From assembly GCA_012845835.1 (NCBI GenBank), contig JABAKD010000006.1, positions 620,001 to 684,000 of the forward strand: a stretch of 64,000 nt of DNA, in the 5' to 3' direction. Origin of the DNA: Undaria pinnatifida. Taxonomy: Eukaryota > Sar > Phaeophyceae > Laminariales > Alariaceae. A program made the position numbers and the translations under genes. Shown here piece by piece: positions 44,826 through 56,170 of the stretch. Under the pieces are notes generated by a model. The model was not told the origin of the DNA. It did no database searches and worked only from the letters and a program-made list of their open reading frames with translations. The stretch's first letter is position 1. Each line of letters opens with the position of its first letter.

Positions 44826-45044
44826 ACTGATCAACGAGCCAATAGAGCAACCACCCTACATCGATATCGTTGGAACGGCATTTGTGTCTTACGCTATTTC
44901 TCGATAGACATCCAAGCCCCACAATATTGTTGATCGGGGTACCCGTTATTTGATTGTCGACATACGTCAGCATACCCCTTTTCAGGTGAGGAGCGCCATA
45001 AGTAATATGCGCCCCCTTATCGTAATCTACTGCTGGAAACATGT

Positions 45045-45305
45045 GCTATGCCGTAGGAATTAAGATATACCACATTTTGGCGAGTAAACATTTTCTGAAT
45101 GACGGGACTCATTATCCCAAACTCGTGTGAACGTCATTCGTCTCTTGCAATATGAGTACCATATTTTGTATCTAGCCTATTGTGGGTGTGGCCATCCGGT
45201 TGAACATTCAGTTTGGTTCAAAATACGTTTTCGGGTGAGGTATAGACGTCGTCATGGCAATAAGTGACCTCAGAGAAAAAGGTACACCTATCCCGTAGCA
45301 TTGTC
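45045..45305 (+). repeat. MITE-like element
   Basis: Starts TGCTATGCCGTAGGAATT and ends GTACACCTATCCCGTAGCAT. Contains TTTTCTGAATGACGGGACTC, GTGGGTGTGGCCATCCGGTT and TTTTCGGGTGAGGTATAG. Confidence 0.72.
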
Positions 45306-48300
45306 TGCGTCAACAACGTACCCCCACGTATGCTTCTGAAAATAGGCCGCTAGAGGGGGGGGGAGGGGGTTCTCTGTCGACCGCCGACTTCCGTGCGTGA
45401 ACAGCGTCAAGGAAAAACATTCACTCCTTCATGTAAAGCAGTCATATCGTTGCCTGGCGCGTCGCAAATCTCGCTTTTTACAGAAAGCGTCGAACTGGCA
45501 GCAGTCACTACAGTCACGTTCGACCTATTTCAGATTGTGGGTGGCCAGTGTCCAGGCAACATCCGAGAGTAGGGTTGAAAAAAGCGAAGAAAGCTGAAAC
45601 TCTACGCGCCCCTTTGAGATGTTGGGTTGTCCGACATGAAAAGGCTGCTGAAGGTGACGATGCACACAAAAAATGCATAGGCACTCGCGTGTGCCCAATG
45701 CCACCGACGTTTGGTAATACCTTTTTTCGTGTCCTTGTTGAATTACTATTGAACTTAATTTGGTCGGTAAGGCCAGGTCCAATTAAGAAGGTTAGGAATT
45801 ACGGGTGTACATGGACGCTGTGCCACTGACACCATTCTTTTGCCCTTCCTACAGGAACACCAACAACCTCACCAAGGTCATCATTGAAACTATCCAGCAA
45901 TCGGGCCCGGAAAACACAGAATCGCACCCGCAACATGGCATCATTCAACGGATTGCCACGTCTTCGGGACGCGCAGTCGCTACACCACCCGAAAAAAAGC
46001 GACGTGGAGTTGCTGTTGTGGAGGAGGGCGGCAGGCGCCCAGGGGGGGTTAGGAGTCGATCTTCGGAAAGACCATAGAGCACCGAAGCAGCAAAAAGGAT
46101 TAGCGCGTCGGAGCTTGAGGCAAAGAAGCTGCTGCTTCCGTTCGTCGACGAGCTATCTTTGATAAATATTTGTCTCACAGAAGTGAATATTTACCATATT
46201 GTGTTCCCACCCCATCTGTCTTTCTGACTGCATAATTTTTCCCATGCTTTGCCACTTGTACAACTCAGATCCAGGATCACATATGTGTAGCACTCATCCC
46301 ACGCGCCCCTGCTACAGCCCAGACGCGACTTAAATTAGGCAGGGTAAGGCCACGGGGGGACCCGGGCGTCCCCTGGTCACGGGTTTCCGGTAACTCTAAT
46401 ACGTACATGTTTTATCGCAACAGTAAACCACGTGGCCAGGTTAACACGTCGGCCAGGTCATGGAACACAGACCTGGAAACCTATGAAAAATAGCGCTTAA
46501 TTTACAGATCTTTTGACTTTCTCCAGATCGGTGCCCTTCTGGTTCTCAGAAGAGGTTCACACCTCGACGTTGAGGCACTGCATAGGTCGAAATTTGGGGT
46601 ACACAAAACGAGACAAAAAACGACCCCCCAAGAGAATGTATGTATGCATTTCACCAGCGGGCAGCTGTAGCTCACCACAAGCAACCACGGCCAGCGAAAT
46701 TGAGGGAGGCTATAGGACGACGTCGAGTGCGCCAGCCAGCCGTCGTAGGAAGCCAGGAGTGACTTACGACATGTTGTTTCGTGTTCGAACTTGCGAGCCA
46801 GCAACACCAAAAGCTACCGAAATCGTTGAAGTATATCGATTCAGACGCGGGAGCCTACTGCAATGGAAACATCACCAATCAAAAAACGGTTTTCACCAAT
46901 AGCTTTCTGTTAACCAGACAGATGATATATCTCTCTGTACTTCCTCTAACCAGTCTTTCTTTGGAGAAAAGACAGAGGGGCACTGAAAAAGGGGTAGTTA
47001 GTTATGGAGTCCAAAAAAGGGCTAAAAGCGCCTGAAAAGCTCTGTATTAATGGATCTTTGCTGCATTTGTTTTAAACCCTTGAAATAAATATCTTGTTTT
47101 GCAGATTTTATACGTATGCGAAAGGCCTCCATACGACCTCCTACTCAAACTGTTCCTGTGCGATCCCCCGTACTGTGGGCCTTAATACGTACCTGGTTTT
47201 TATCATGCGGACGTTTGTGTAGGAGTAATCGAATCAACTCTAAGCTGTGCTAGGCTTTTACCCGTGTTTAGTACTTCTACGTGGGATAACAAGAAAAGGA
47301 AATGCCGGCGCTCTCCCACCTCAAAGCAATAGAGGTACACACCCCGGTGGAGAGGGGGGGGGGCGATTCTTCCGCTGTGCGACGTCGAGTCTGAGACATT
47401 AAGAACGGAGGAGGACACCACCTGGAAGGCGTGCTTGTGTACCTGTCACGGTAGAGGTGCGGTATTCCTGTTCTATAGCTCCCTCGTGTGAGGAGCTCCG
47501 CACCCCACCCAAGAACTGACTCTGAAAAAACCTGGCAAGGCTACCTGACGAATAAGCCCATGGCCTAGGTAATAAAACTTACAATATTTGGCAAACGACT
47601 TTTCAATATAAGGTTAACTATAAGGTTTAACATAATGATGATTCGGGCCCAGTATCGAGAAACAACATAGGTAGCCACAAAGTGCAACCTCTATCGATGG
47701 CACTAGTCTTGAAAGGTCCTGGAGCTCCACACATGAAGAACTCCACACACCATACCCACGCACTGACTTTGACCAGCTATACAGGGTGCATGCGACTACC
47801 CTGTTTTACCCTATCACCACGCTCGGAGAGCTCTGTAGACACATCTTCGCGCTTTAGGTGTATATTTTCTATTACTCCGAATCTCCCTACCGGAACGGTT
47901 GAGTAGGCTGTATGCCTCACCCAAAGCCTCTATCTTGCAGTTTTGAGCAAATCAAGAAAGAGGAATCCGCTGGACAAAACCACCGGTGCTCCAGGTATGC
48001 ACAGACCACATGTTGTGACAAAACAAGACTGACGTTACGAAAAAATAGTTCAGACGTCTCGCCATCTGGGAAGAGAAACCGACAAAATGATTCCACGTGT
48101 ATCCCAGCACGTATCTATATAATGATAGTCTATATATTTTTATCTCACCCTATGTCTCACCCCTAGAAACGATGGTTGAGCAAACCTAAAGTAAGTGTAA
48201 TCCGATGAACAAAACCGTGGCCCAGGCATAAAAACGTAAGTTTGGCCAAACAAGACCGACAACAATCCGACGAATTCTAGTCAATAATCCCCGCCACAAA

Positions 48301-48479
48301 TAAAAAAAAATAATCATAAAGCACGTCTATCCTGTACCTCAACCGAAACCCGACTATATAACAAAAACAAAAAAGCTTTTTTTGTGTAAACGGATGAGAA
48401 GTCCTACGACCTGAAAAGCATACGACGAAATCACAAACGGTTTCCGTTCATACTAGGTACTGGTAGTTCGTAACGCCAG

Positions 48480-48770
48480 TGGTAACGCCCGCGCTTGCCG
48501 TAGGGGTTACACATTTGCCGCATTTGGTTGCAGGGGCTCGGGGTCAGTCGTGCGACTGATTCCCTGTTCCTTTGCGATCTCACTCGTTCGTGCTTTCCTA
48601 TGTTTATGACGTTTTTTCTGTGACGTTATTTCGCAAAAAGAAGCGCCTAACTTTTTTGGGTCTGTGAGGCACAAAGTCCTATTCCATCGCTACGAGTGTG
48701 TCTCGAATCCAGTAGTGGAAATATGGGTACCTCGCTTGCCGTGTCCTTGATCATAAATATATGGCCTTGA
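48480..48770 (+). repeat. Element C copy
   Basis: Starts at CGCTTGCCGTAGGGG, then CTCGGGGTCAGTCGTGCGAC, TTTGCGATCTCAC, TATTTCGCAAAAAGAAGCG and GTGAGGCACAAAGTC, and ends near CTTGCCGTGTCCTTGATC. Confidence 0.7.
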
Positions 48771-49017
48771 CATCGCCGCGAGGTACAAGGTGCGCCATTG
48801 ATGCGTCTCTGGTACGGTGGGGGTGGTGCGATTCAGCCATTGTGGTTTCCTAAGCTATAAGGGCGTTGCTAAACCCAATCGCCTCGAAAAGTAAAGAATG
48901 CGTTCTGTTTTGCGGTATGCGTTTGGTTGTAAATATGCCTCGAGACCATGGTCTTGGTCCACCCGTTTAAACTTTTAATCTTCTCCAATATACAAGTAAG
49001 TTTTATTACAGTGTATA

Positions 49018-49215
49018 CTATAGGGTATACGAATAGGTATGCTGTAGGGTATACTGTAGGGTATACTATAGCTTATACTATAGGGTATTCTATAGGGTAT
49101 ACTATAGGGTATACTATAGGGTATACTATAGGGTATACTATAGGGTATTTTATAGGGTATACTAAAGGGTATAATATTGGCTATACCATGGGGTATACTA
49201 TAGGTATGCTATAGT
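49018..49215. repeat. (TATAGGGTATAC)n array, left of the OTU ORF
   Basis: About sixteen 12-bp units of ACTATAGGGTAT with variants. A related array lies at 51175-51440, so the two flank the OTU protease ORF. Confidence 0.95.
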
Positions 49216-50017
49216 TATACCACTATATGCATATGTACCATTTTGATTTTTTTGCCTAGTCCGTCCCTTTTTCTCCGCCGGCGCAGAGTTTTTTTGTGTG
49301 CTTTCTTCTGCAATGCGATCAGACTACCCGTCGGTATATTATCAGCCGTGTGCCGGGCTCATGGGACGTCCGTGGCGCGAGCTATGGCCGCGGAAAGCCG
49401 CCGAGACTGGCTCTATTTTGCGGGGTATGAGACACTTCTGTCCCCGGGCAACCACACACGTATTTAAGCCTCGAGGTTAGGTTCCAACTGGAAGAGCTAG
49501 GCCATTCGATATTTCGACCTTAAACGCATAAAAAAAACACCATATATATGTCTAAAACTCGAAATAGTGGTCTCTTTCAGTACGCATAAAAAGAAAAGCC
49601 GAGGAAAGATCAAACTACTTGAAAATAGACTATGATATTTCTGCACTACTCCAGACGCAGATGGCAAGACGAGGATTTATGTCATGAGTCAGCACATGAG
49701 TGGGTGGAAACTTCGAGAAAGACCCTCCCCTGCCCGTGCTGTGCGAGCTTGAACAAACGGCCAAAACAAATAACTGGTGCCTGGCAAAAACATTGAGTGC
49801 TTCGTACTCCATACTCGCTTCATATGTAGGATACCTCGCAGGCGTCTGCCGCCTTCGGTGTGCCTCAGTGTGGCAGTCAGTACAGCAGCACAGCAGGACT
49901 GGCCCTCAACCCGGTTCAATTTCCACCCTCGAAATGTAGGCATCCGTCTGATGTTTCCTCGAGCTTTTGTCGTCTGAAATGCTGTTGTTTGCTGGAAAAT
50001 ACTCGGAAAATTGCTTC

Positions 50018-50057
50018 AAATATGCACTTGGGCCAAAATGTGCCCAAGTGCATATTT
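50018..50057. other. Perfect 16-bp hairpin upstream of the OTU ORF
   Basis: AAATATGCACTTGGGC, an 8-nt loop CAAAATGT, and its exact complement GCCCAAGTGCATATTT. About 65 bp further on, a looser inverted repeat (GTAGACATTTAAG ... CTTAAATACGTCTAC, 50122-50206) follows. Function unknown; it could be a transposon end or a structured transcript region. Confidence 0.85.
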
Positions 50058-50398
50058 TGGGAAAATCCACATCTCACCGTGGTCTGCCGTGGTCGTTAGG
50101 TCGATAAAATAGACCTATTTTGTAGACATTTAAGACACGATAGGGCTTAATTTGGTTTAAAGCCTAAAATATAGGCATATCGTCAGGCTTAAATACGTCT
50201 ACTACACACACGGTGGAACTTTAGTCCTCGCACGTACATCGGGGTGGCATCAAAATGTATTTGCGAGAGAATTTTCCCGCACTGCTAGACGCGGGCGCGG
50301 TGTATATGTACCCGCTGCAACGACGTGAACTATGTCATTACTGTGAGTTCTCCCTCACAATTGACACGGTGGTTACCATACAGCAGTAGCGAAACCTG

Positions 50399-50415
50399 TA
50401 TAAAGAGATATAAAG
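50399..50415 (+). promoter_or_regulatory. Candidate TATA boxes of the OTU ORF
   Basis: Two TATAAAG boxes lie at 50399 and 50409, about 45 and 35 bp before the ATG at 50444. The spacing would give a very short leader. Placement is by motif only. Confidence 0.4.
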
Positions 50416-50443
50416 TAGCAACACAACCCAAGCAAAAGTAACG

Positions 50444-51088
50444 ATGTGCACACAACAGACCATATCGGCAACAAACATCGGTATAAGCACGCGGGGAAAA
50501 ATACTAGACACAGAAAACAAACAACAAATTGACACCAATGATTCCTGTAACAGCAGCGACAGCAGTACAAGCCCATCAGACAGCGAAAATGATCAAGACA
50601 ACAACAGCCGCAACAATAACAATTCTGGTCAATGGTCCATTATTCCCGAGATTGGTGATGGTGCATGTTTATTAAGATGTATCTCGCGTCGTGTGCACAA
50701 CAACCCAGCTTTACATCACATCGTCCGTGCACATATTATTGCCCACATCACAACCAATTTGTACACCGTTATCCCAGGATCAGGTTTCAACACTTTCCAC
50801 GACAGCATCTTAGCTGGAGCAAATCAAGAACTTGTGGAAGTCGCTGGGTCTCAACCTACTACATATTCGAGTGTTGAAGAGTATCTCCACTTCATGTCAC
50901 AGCCTTACGCATATGCTACAAACGTAGAATTAGTTGCTGCCACGCAGTTATACGGAGTGGACTTTCGAATAACTTATCACACCGAGCCTCAGCAATATCC
51001 CAACCCTCCTCCAAAAGTCTGTGATATCTTATTATATTATCCACGTTCTTTCCACTACGCATCCCTCCGATATACACCTTCTGCATAA
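50444..51088 (+). CDS. OTU-type cysteine protease (deubiquitinase-like), intronless
   Basis: A complete 214-residue ORF, ATG to TAA, without introns. Residues 1-62 are Ser/Asn/Asp-rich and disordered. From residue 64 an OTU domain begins. The catalytic Cys box is GDGACLLRCIS with Asp72 and Cys75, helices follow, and YATNVELVAATQLYGVDFRI (residues 157-176) corresponds to the family's WGGxxELQALAxLY stretch. The catalytic His box is FHYASLRY with His204 near the end. All residues of the OTU catalytic core expected from the family (Asp/Cys/His) are present, so it may be active in cleaving ubiquitin chains. OTU genes of this small intronless form occur as cellular enzymes, in large DNA viruses and as cargo of Helitron and other mobile elements. 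Lack of introns, an AT-rich look and flanking arrays unlike the rest of the window suggest acquisition or mobile-element origin, but this is inference. TATA boxes lie just upstream. Confidence 0.85.
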   Translation: MCTQQTISATNIGISTRGKILDTENKQQIDTNDSCNSSDSSTSPSDSENDQDNNSRNNNNSGQWSIIPEIGDGACLLRCISRRVHNNPALHHIVRAHIIAHITTNLYTVIPGSGFNTFHDSILAGANQELVEVAGSQPTTYSSVEEYLHFMSQPYAYATNVELVAATQLYGVDFRITYHTEPQQYPNPPPKVCDILLYYPRSFHYASLRYTPSA

Positions 51089-51174
51089 ATACTTCATCAT
51101 CATCTCAGTTGTAGTCATTCGACTTGCGTCGCCCCCGGGAGGCACGTGTCTACCTCCCGAAGGGGAACCTTGTA

Positions 51175-51440
51175 TGGTATACCATAGGGTATATATTAGG
51201 ATATAGTACAGGGTATAGTACAGGGTATAGAATAGGGTATAGTATATGGTATAGTATAGGGTTTGTAGTGTATAGGGTATAGTACAGAGTATAGTATAGG
51301 GTACAGCATAGGGTATGGTATAGGGCGTAGTATAACGTGTAGTAGAGGGTAAAGTATAGGGTATCGTATACGGTGTAGTATAGGATCAGGTATAGGGTAT
51401 ACTATAGGGTATAGTATAGGGTATACTATAGGGTGCGATA
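51175..51440. repeat. (TATAGGGTATAG)n array, right of the OTU ORF
   Basis: About twenty-five 10-12-bp units of ATAGGGTATAGTAT/ACAGGGTATAG. It is related to the array at 49018-49215 and stops 30 bp before the GGAAGCTTCC minisatellite. Confidence 0.94.
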
Positions 51441-52314
51441 GTACGGTCTCCGGCACTACTTGCATTTTGCGTGGAAACTCATTAAAGCTTCCGTGGAAGC
51501 TTTCACCGCATTCATGGAAGCTTCCATAGGAGATGAGGGAGCTATAAAAGCTTCCATGGAAGCTTTCATGGAAGCAATTGAAGCGGTGGAAGCTTCCATG
51601 GAAAAAAAGAAGATTGGAAATCTTCCACGGAAGTGGCTTCCACGGGAGCTTCCACGAAAGCTTCCACGAAAGCTTCCATGAGAGTAACTTCCACGAAAGC
51701 TTCCATGGAAGCTTTCATGGAAGTAATGGAAGGTTTCGCGGAATTTATGGAAGCTTCCATGGAAGATGTGAAAGATATTGAAGCTTCCACCGACGTAACT
51801 TCCACGGAAGCTTTTACGAAAGCTTCCACGAGAGCTTCCATGGAAGCAACTTCCACGAAAGCTTTCATGAAAGCTGTCATGGAAGTAATGGAAGCTTTCG
51901 CGGAAGGTATGGAAGCTTCCAAGGAAGATGTGAAAGATATGAAAGCTTCCACGGGAGTAACTTCCACGGGAAATTCCACCAAAGCTTCCGCGACAGCTTC
52001 CATTCATGGAAAAAATGAAATCTTTCGCGGAAGTTATGGAGGCTTTCATGGAAGTAACTTCCACGGAAGTCTTCATGGAAGCTTTCGTGGAAGTTATGGA
52101 AGCTTTCGCGAAAGTTATGGAAGCTTTAATGGAAGTAACTTCCTTGGAAGGTTTCATGGGAGCTTCCATGGAAGATATGGACGACATGAAAGCTTCCGTG
52201 GGAGTAAATTTCACGGGAGCTTTCCCGAACTTTTCCACGAAAGCTTCCGTGGAAATAATGGAAGCTTTCGCGGACGTAATGGAAGTTTCCATGGAAGTTA
52301 CGTCCATGGAAGCT

Positions 52315-52366
52315 TAAGGTTAGGGTGAGGGTTAGGGTTAGGGTTAGGGTTAGGGTTAGGTTTCTT
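52315..52366 (+). repeat. Interstitial telomere-type tract (GGTTAG)n, first
   Basis: TTAAGGTTAGGGTGAGGG, then five GTTAGG units. It joins GGAAGC(TT) on the left and TTCTTCCGTGGAAGC on the right. Confidence 0.93.
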
Positions 52367-54086
52367 CCGTGGAAGCTTCCGTGAAAGCCTAAACAGAAGC
52401 TTCCGTGGAACTTGTTTCCGTGGAAGTGGCTTCCATGGAAGCTTCCGTGGAAGTTACTTCCGTGGAAGCTTCCATGGAAGATGTATAAGGTGGGAAATCT
52501 TTCACGTAAGTAACGTCCACGGGAGCTTCCACGGAATCGTCCACGAAAGCTTCCATGGAAGTAATAAAAGTTTTCGTGGAAGTTATGGAAGCTTTCATGG
52601 AAGTAACGTCCACGGAATCTTTCATGAAATATTCCGTGGAAGCTTCCATGGGAGATATGGAAGAGATGAAAGCTTCCACGGAAGTAACTATTACGGGAGC
52701 TTCCACGAAAGCTTCCACGACAGCTTCTATGGAAATATCTTCCACGAAATATTCCATGAAAGCTTTCGTTGAAGTAATGGAAGCTTTCGCGGAAGTTATG
52801 GAAGCTTTCATGGAAGTAACGTTCACGGAAGTCTTCATGGAAGCTTCCGTAGAAGGTTACATGGAAGATATGGAACATATGAAAGCTTACACGGAAGTAA
52901 CTTCCACGGGAGCTTGTATGAAAGCTCCCCCGAAAGCTCCCATGGAAGTACCTTCCACGAAAGCTTCCATTGAAGCTGTCATGGAAGTACTAGAAGCTTT
53001 CGTGGAAGTTATGGAAGTTTCCATGGAGCATATGGAACAAGTGAAAGCTTTGACGGAAGTATCTTCCGCGGGAGATTCCACCAAAGCTTCCACGACAGCC
53101 TCCATGGAAGTAACATCCACGAAATATTTCATGGAAGCTTTCATGGAAGAGATAAAAGCCTTCGTTGAAGTTATGGAAGCTTTCATAGAAGTGACGTCCA
53201 CGGAGGTCTTCATGGAAGCTTCCGTGGAAGGTTCCATGGAAGATATGAAAGCATCCAGGGAAGTAACGTCCACGGGAGCTTCCACGAAAGCTCCCATGGA
53301 AGTAACGTCCACGAAATCTTCCATGGAAGCTTTCGTGGAAGTAATGGAAGATTTCCCGGAAGTTAAGGAAGTTTCCATGGAAAATATGGAAGAAATGAAA
53401 GCTTTCACGGAAGTAACTTCCACGGGAGACCCCACCAAAGCTTCCACGACGGCTTCAATGGAAGCAACTTCCACGACAGCCTCTATGGAAGATTTCATGG
53501 AAGAGATGAAAGCCTTCGTTGAAGTTACGGCAGCTTTCATAAACGTTACGTCCACGGAGGTCTTCATGGAAGCTTTCGTGGAAGGTTCCATGGAAGATAT
53601 GAAAGCATCCACAGAAGAAACGTCCACGGGAGCTTCCACGAAAGCTTCCATGGAAGTAACTTCCACGAAATCTTCCATGGAAGCTTTCATGGAAGTAATG
53701 GAAGCGTTCGCGGAAGTTATGGAAGCTTTCATGGAAGTAACTTCCACGGAAGTCTTTATGGAAGCTTTCATGGAAGTAATGGAAGCTTTCATAAATTATG
53801 GAAGCTTTCATGGAAGTAACTTCTACGGAAGTCTTCATCGAAGCTTCTGTGGAAATTTCCATGGAAGACATGGAAGATATGAAAGCTTCCACGGAAGTAA
53901 CTTCTACGGAAGCTTTCATGGGAGCTTCCGTAAGCTTCCGTCGAAGCTTCGATTAAAAATATGGAAGATATGAAAACTTCCGTGGAAGTAAATTCCACGG
54001 AAACTTCCACGAAAACTTCCGTGGAAATGATAAAAGCTTTTCCGGACGTAATGGAAGCTTCCAAGGAACCTACGTCGATGGAAGCT

Positions 54087-54128
54087 TATGGTTAGGGTTC
54101 AGGTTAGGGTTAGGGATAGGATAAGGTT
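54087..54128 (+). repeat. Interstitial telomere-type tract, second
   Basis: TTATGGTTAGGGTTCAGG, then GTTAGGGTTAGGGATAGG. It sits in the same junction context as the first tract (GATGGAAGCTTA on the left, TTGCTTCCGTGGAAGC on the right), so both derive from one duplicated junction. Confidence 0.9.
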
Positions 54129-54754
54129 GCTTCCGTGGAAGCTTCCGTGGAAATTGCTTCCGTGGAAGCTTTCATGGGAGCTTCCGTGGAAGTTTCTTCC
54201 GTGAAAGCTTTCATGAAAGCTTGCGTGGATGTTGCTTCCGTGGAAATTGCTTTTGTGGAAACTTCCGTGGAAGTTGCTTCCGTGGAAGCATTCGTGAAAG
54301 CTTCCGTGGAAGTTGCTTCCGTGGAAGCTTCCGTGGAAGCTTTCATGGAAGCTTCCGTGGAAGTTGTTTACGTGGAAGCTTCCGTGGAAGTTGCTCCCGT
54401 CGAAGCTTTCGTGGAATCTTCTATGGAAGTTGCTTCCGTGGAAGCTTCCGTGGAAGCTTCCGTGGAATGCTTCCTTGGAAGCTTTCGTGGAAGCTTTCGT
54501 TGAAGCTTCCTTGGAAGCTTTCATGGAAGCTTCCATGGAAGCTTTCACGAGCTTCCATTAAAAATGCAGATAGTGCAGGTGGCCCGTATCGCATAGGGTA
54601 TACATATGCGCAAGTGAGGAGCCTCAGAAGCAAAAGGGTGCACCATCTCTCCAACATAGCATGTGTCCTCTTATCCGTGGGTTCATGGGCCGAAGGTTTA
54701 ATACGATGGACAATCCAGTGGACAAAAGCTGCCCGATCAGGGGGGGGCAATGTT

Positions 54755-54995
54755 GGGTCTTTTGTCTTTTAAGTGGCTCGGGGCTACTCGCCGCGAGTGA
54801 CCCTGACTCACCTTTGCTTCTTCCGTGCTGCATATAGAGTTGTGATATGATTCCGCCAAATAGTTATTAGCTACGCTGCGCTTAAAAACAAACTGCCTAG
54901 AAGTCTTTTTCAGCGAGGTACGGAGTCACTCGTGTGATTTTCTCCAATCGGGTCGTGAAGAGGAGGATACCTCTCCTTACCGTAGCCGTAGTCGA
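54755..54995 (+). repeat. Element C copy
   Basis: Contains GGGGCTACTCGCCGCGAGTG, TAGCTACGCTGCGC, GCGAGGTACGGAGTCACTCG and CTTACCGTAGCCGTAGTCGA in family order. Confidence 0.75.
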
Positions 54996-55719
54996 TGGCT
55001 ACGGCTACGGTAAAGGGGGGGGGGTACGAAATATCTGCAATGTGCATACCACTATAAAACATATACTACGGTAAAGATTAACCTGTTTTCTTGTCAATTG
55101 CTCACTTGAGAACCTCTATACCTCAGATAATAAAGACTGATGCTGAGTAAACCTGAGAACAAGTCCCGATGACCAAACCAATCGCGGAGAGATGAAATTA
55201 ACGAGTTCGAATGCGAAGCAAAGACGACAATGCTGCGATTTTGGGATAAAGATCACCATAAAATGCGGGAAACGCGAATTGCAACAAGTGCTAAATTGTA
55301 TTATAACCCGAGCCGAATGTTGTTCCTACGACAATGCAGGTATAGTATAGTATAGTATAATATGCTAGTATGATGGCATGTTAGAATGTTAGTATGTTGG
55401 TGTATGTTAGCACGTTAATACTGTGTTATTAATAGTATCGCAAGGGAATGGGCATCATTCGCGTTGGTTACCCCACGCCCGATTAAGGCCCGACCTTGTT
55501 TTGACGCAATGCAAGAGGTACATGTAAACGAAAGGTGTTGCCCACGACTTAAGGAACCTGATTTTAGAGACATCGCTGTGCCGTGCCGGGTGCTTGCTGC
55601 ACTTGCTCTTTCGTGCATGCCATGCAGTATCATTAACACGCACCGACTCCACTACAACACCAGAGGTGTCTACATACATACTACATTCTACATACAACAT
55701 TGTTAAAGCACAATACATG

Positions 55720-56170
55720 CACCTTCAGCTCAGCTCAGCGCAGCAGCTATATACCGCCCAGAGCGCAGCGCCGTGCCTTCCTCTTCGGTGCGGTGCTGTG
55801 TCGTTCTGCGCTGTGCATTCGCTCGAATATACAGCGGTTCCAGGTGTGATGCGAAGTACCAGGTACCAGGTACCGTTACGTACGTATCGTACGTGTTGGG
55901 TACTCGTCTTTTCGCTGCCTTCGATTGATCGTCATCTCGGTCGCCATTCATGTTTCTCCACCGCCGCGAATTACACCCGTGCTGTCGATCAGATCGTTAC
56001 ATCGCCAACAAGCACCCAGCACAGTGCACAGCACAGGGCAATTAGCTCTGCACAAGCAGGTGCTCTTGGTATTTATCGATTCCCTAGTCGCACCAAACCA
56101 TGGGCCTCTTCTTTATGTCCCCTTTGCATGTGTTGGGTTTCATTATTCCTTGCGCGGCAGCCCTTGTATA
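55720..56170 (+). repeat. Left arm of a large inverted repeat
   Basis: This arm pairs with 58090-58560 read in reverse. Shared marks include CAGCGCCGTG, TTCGGTGCGGTGCTGTGTCG/CGGCGGTGCGGTGTTGTTTC, TACCAGGTACC, TTGATCGTC, GTGCTGTCGATCAGATCG, CATCGCCAACAAGCAC and CAGTGCACAGCACAGGGCAA. Identity looks near 75 percent, with indels. Confidence 0.85.

Larger units (their letters stand above)
51475..54560. repeat. 3.1-kb GGAAGCTTCC(A/G)TGGAA minisatellite with higher-order repeats
   Basis: It is built of self-complementary 12-bp modules (GGAAGCTTCCATG, GGAAGCTTTCGTG, GGAAGTAACTTCCACG), so HindIII and NcoI sites recur. In the middle part a higher-order block of about 290 bp repeats (marks: TTCACGGAAG, GTCTTCATGGAAGCTT, GATATGAAAGC). 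Module lengths are multiples of three and stop-poor on both strands, giving false frames up to 472 codons. Two TTAGGG tracts interrupt it. Confidence 0.95.

Noticed and set aside
52555..53973. 472-codon open frame
   Set aside because: Produced by the GGAAGCTTCC minisatellite, whose modules are multiples of three. Opposite-strand frames are equally long.
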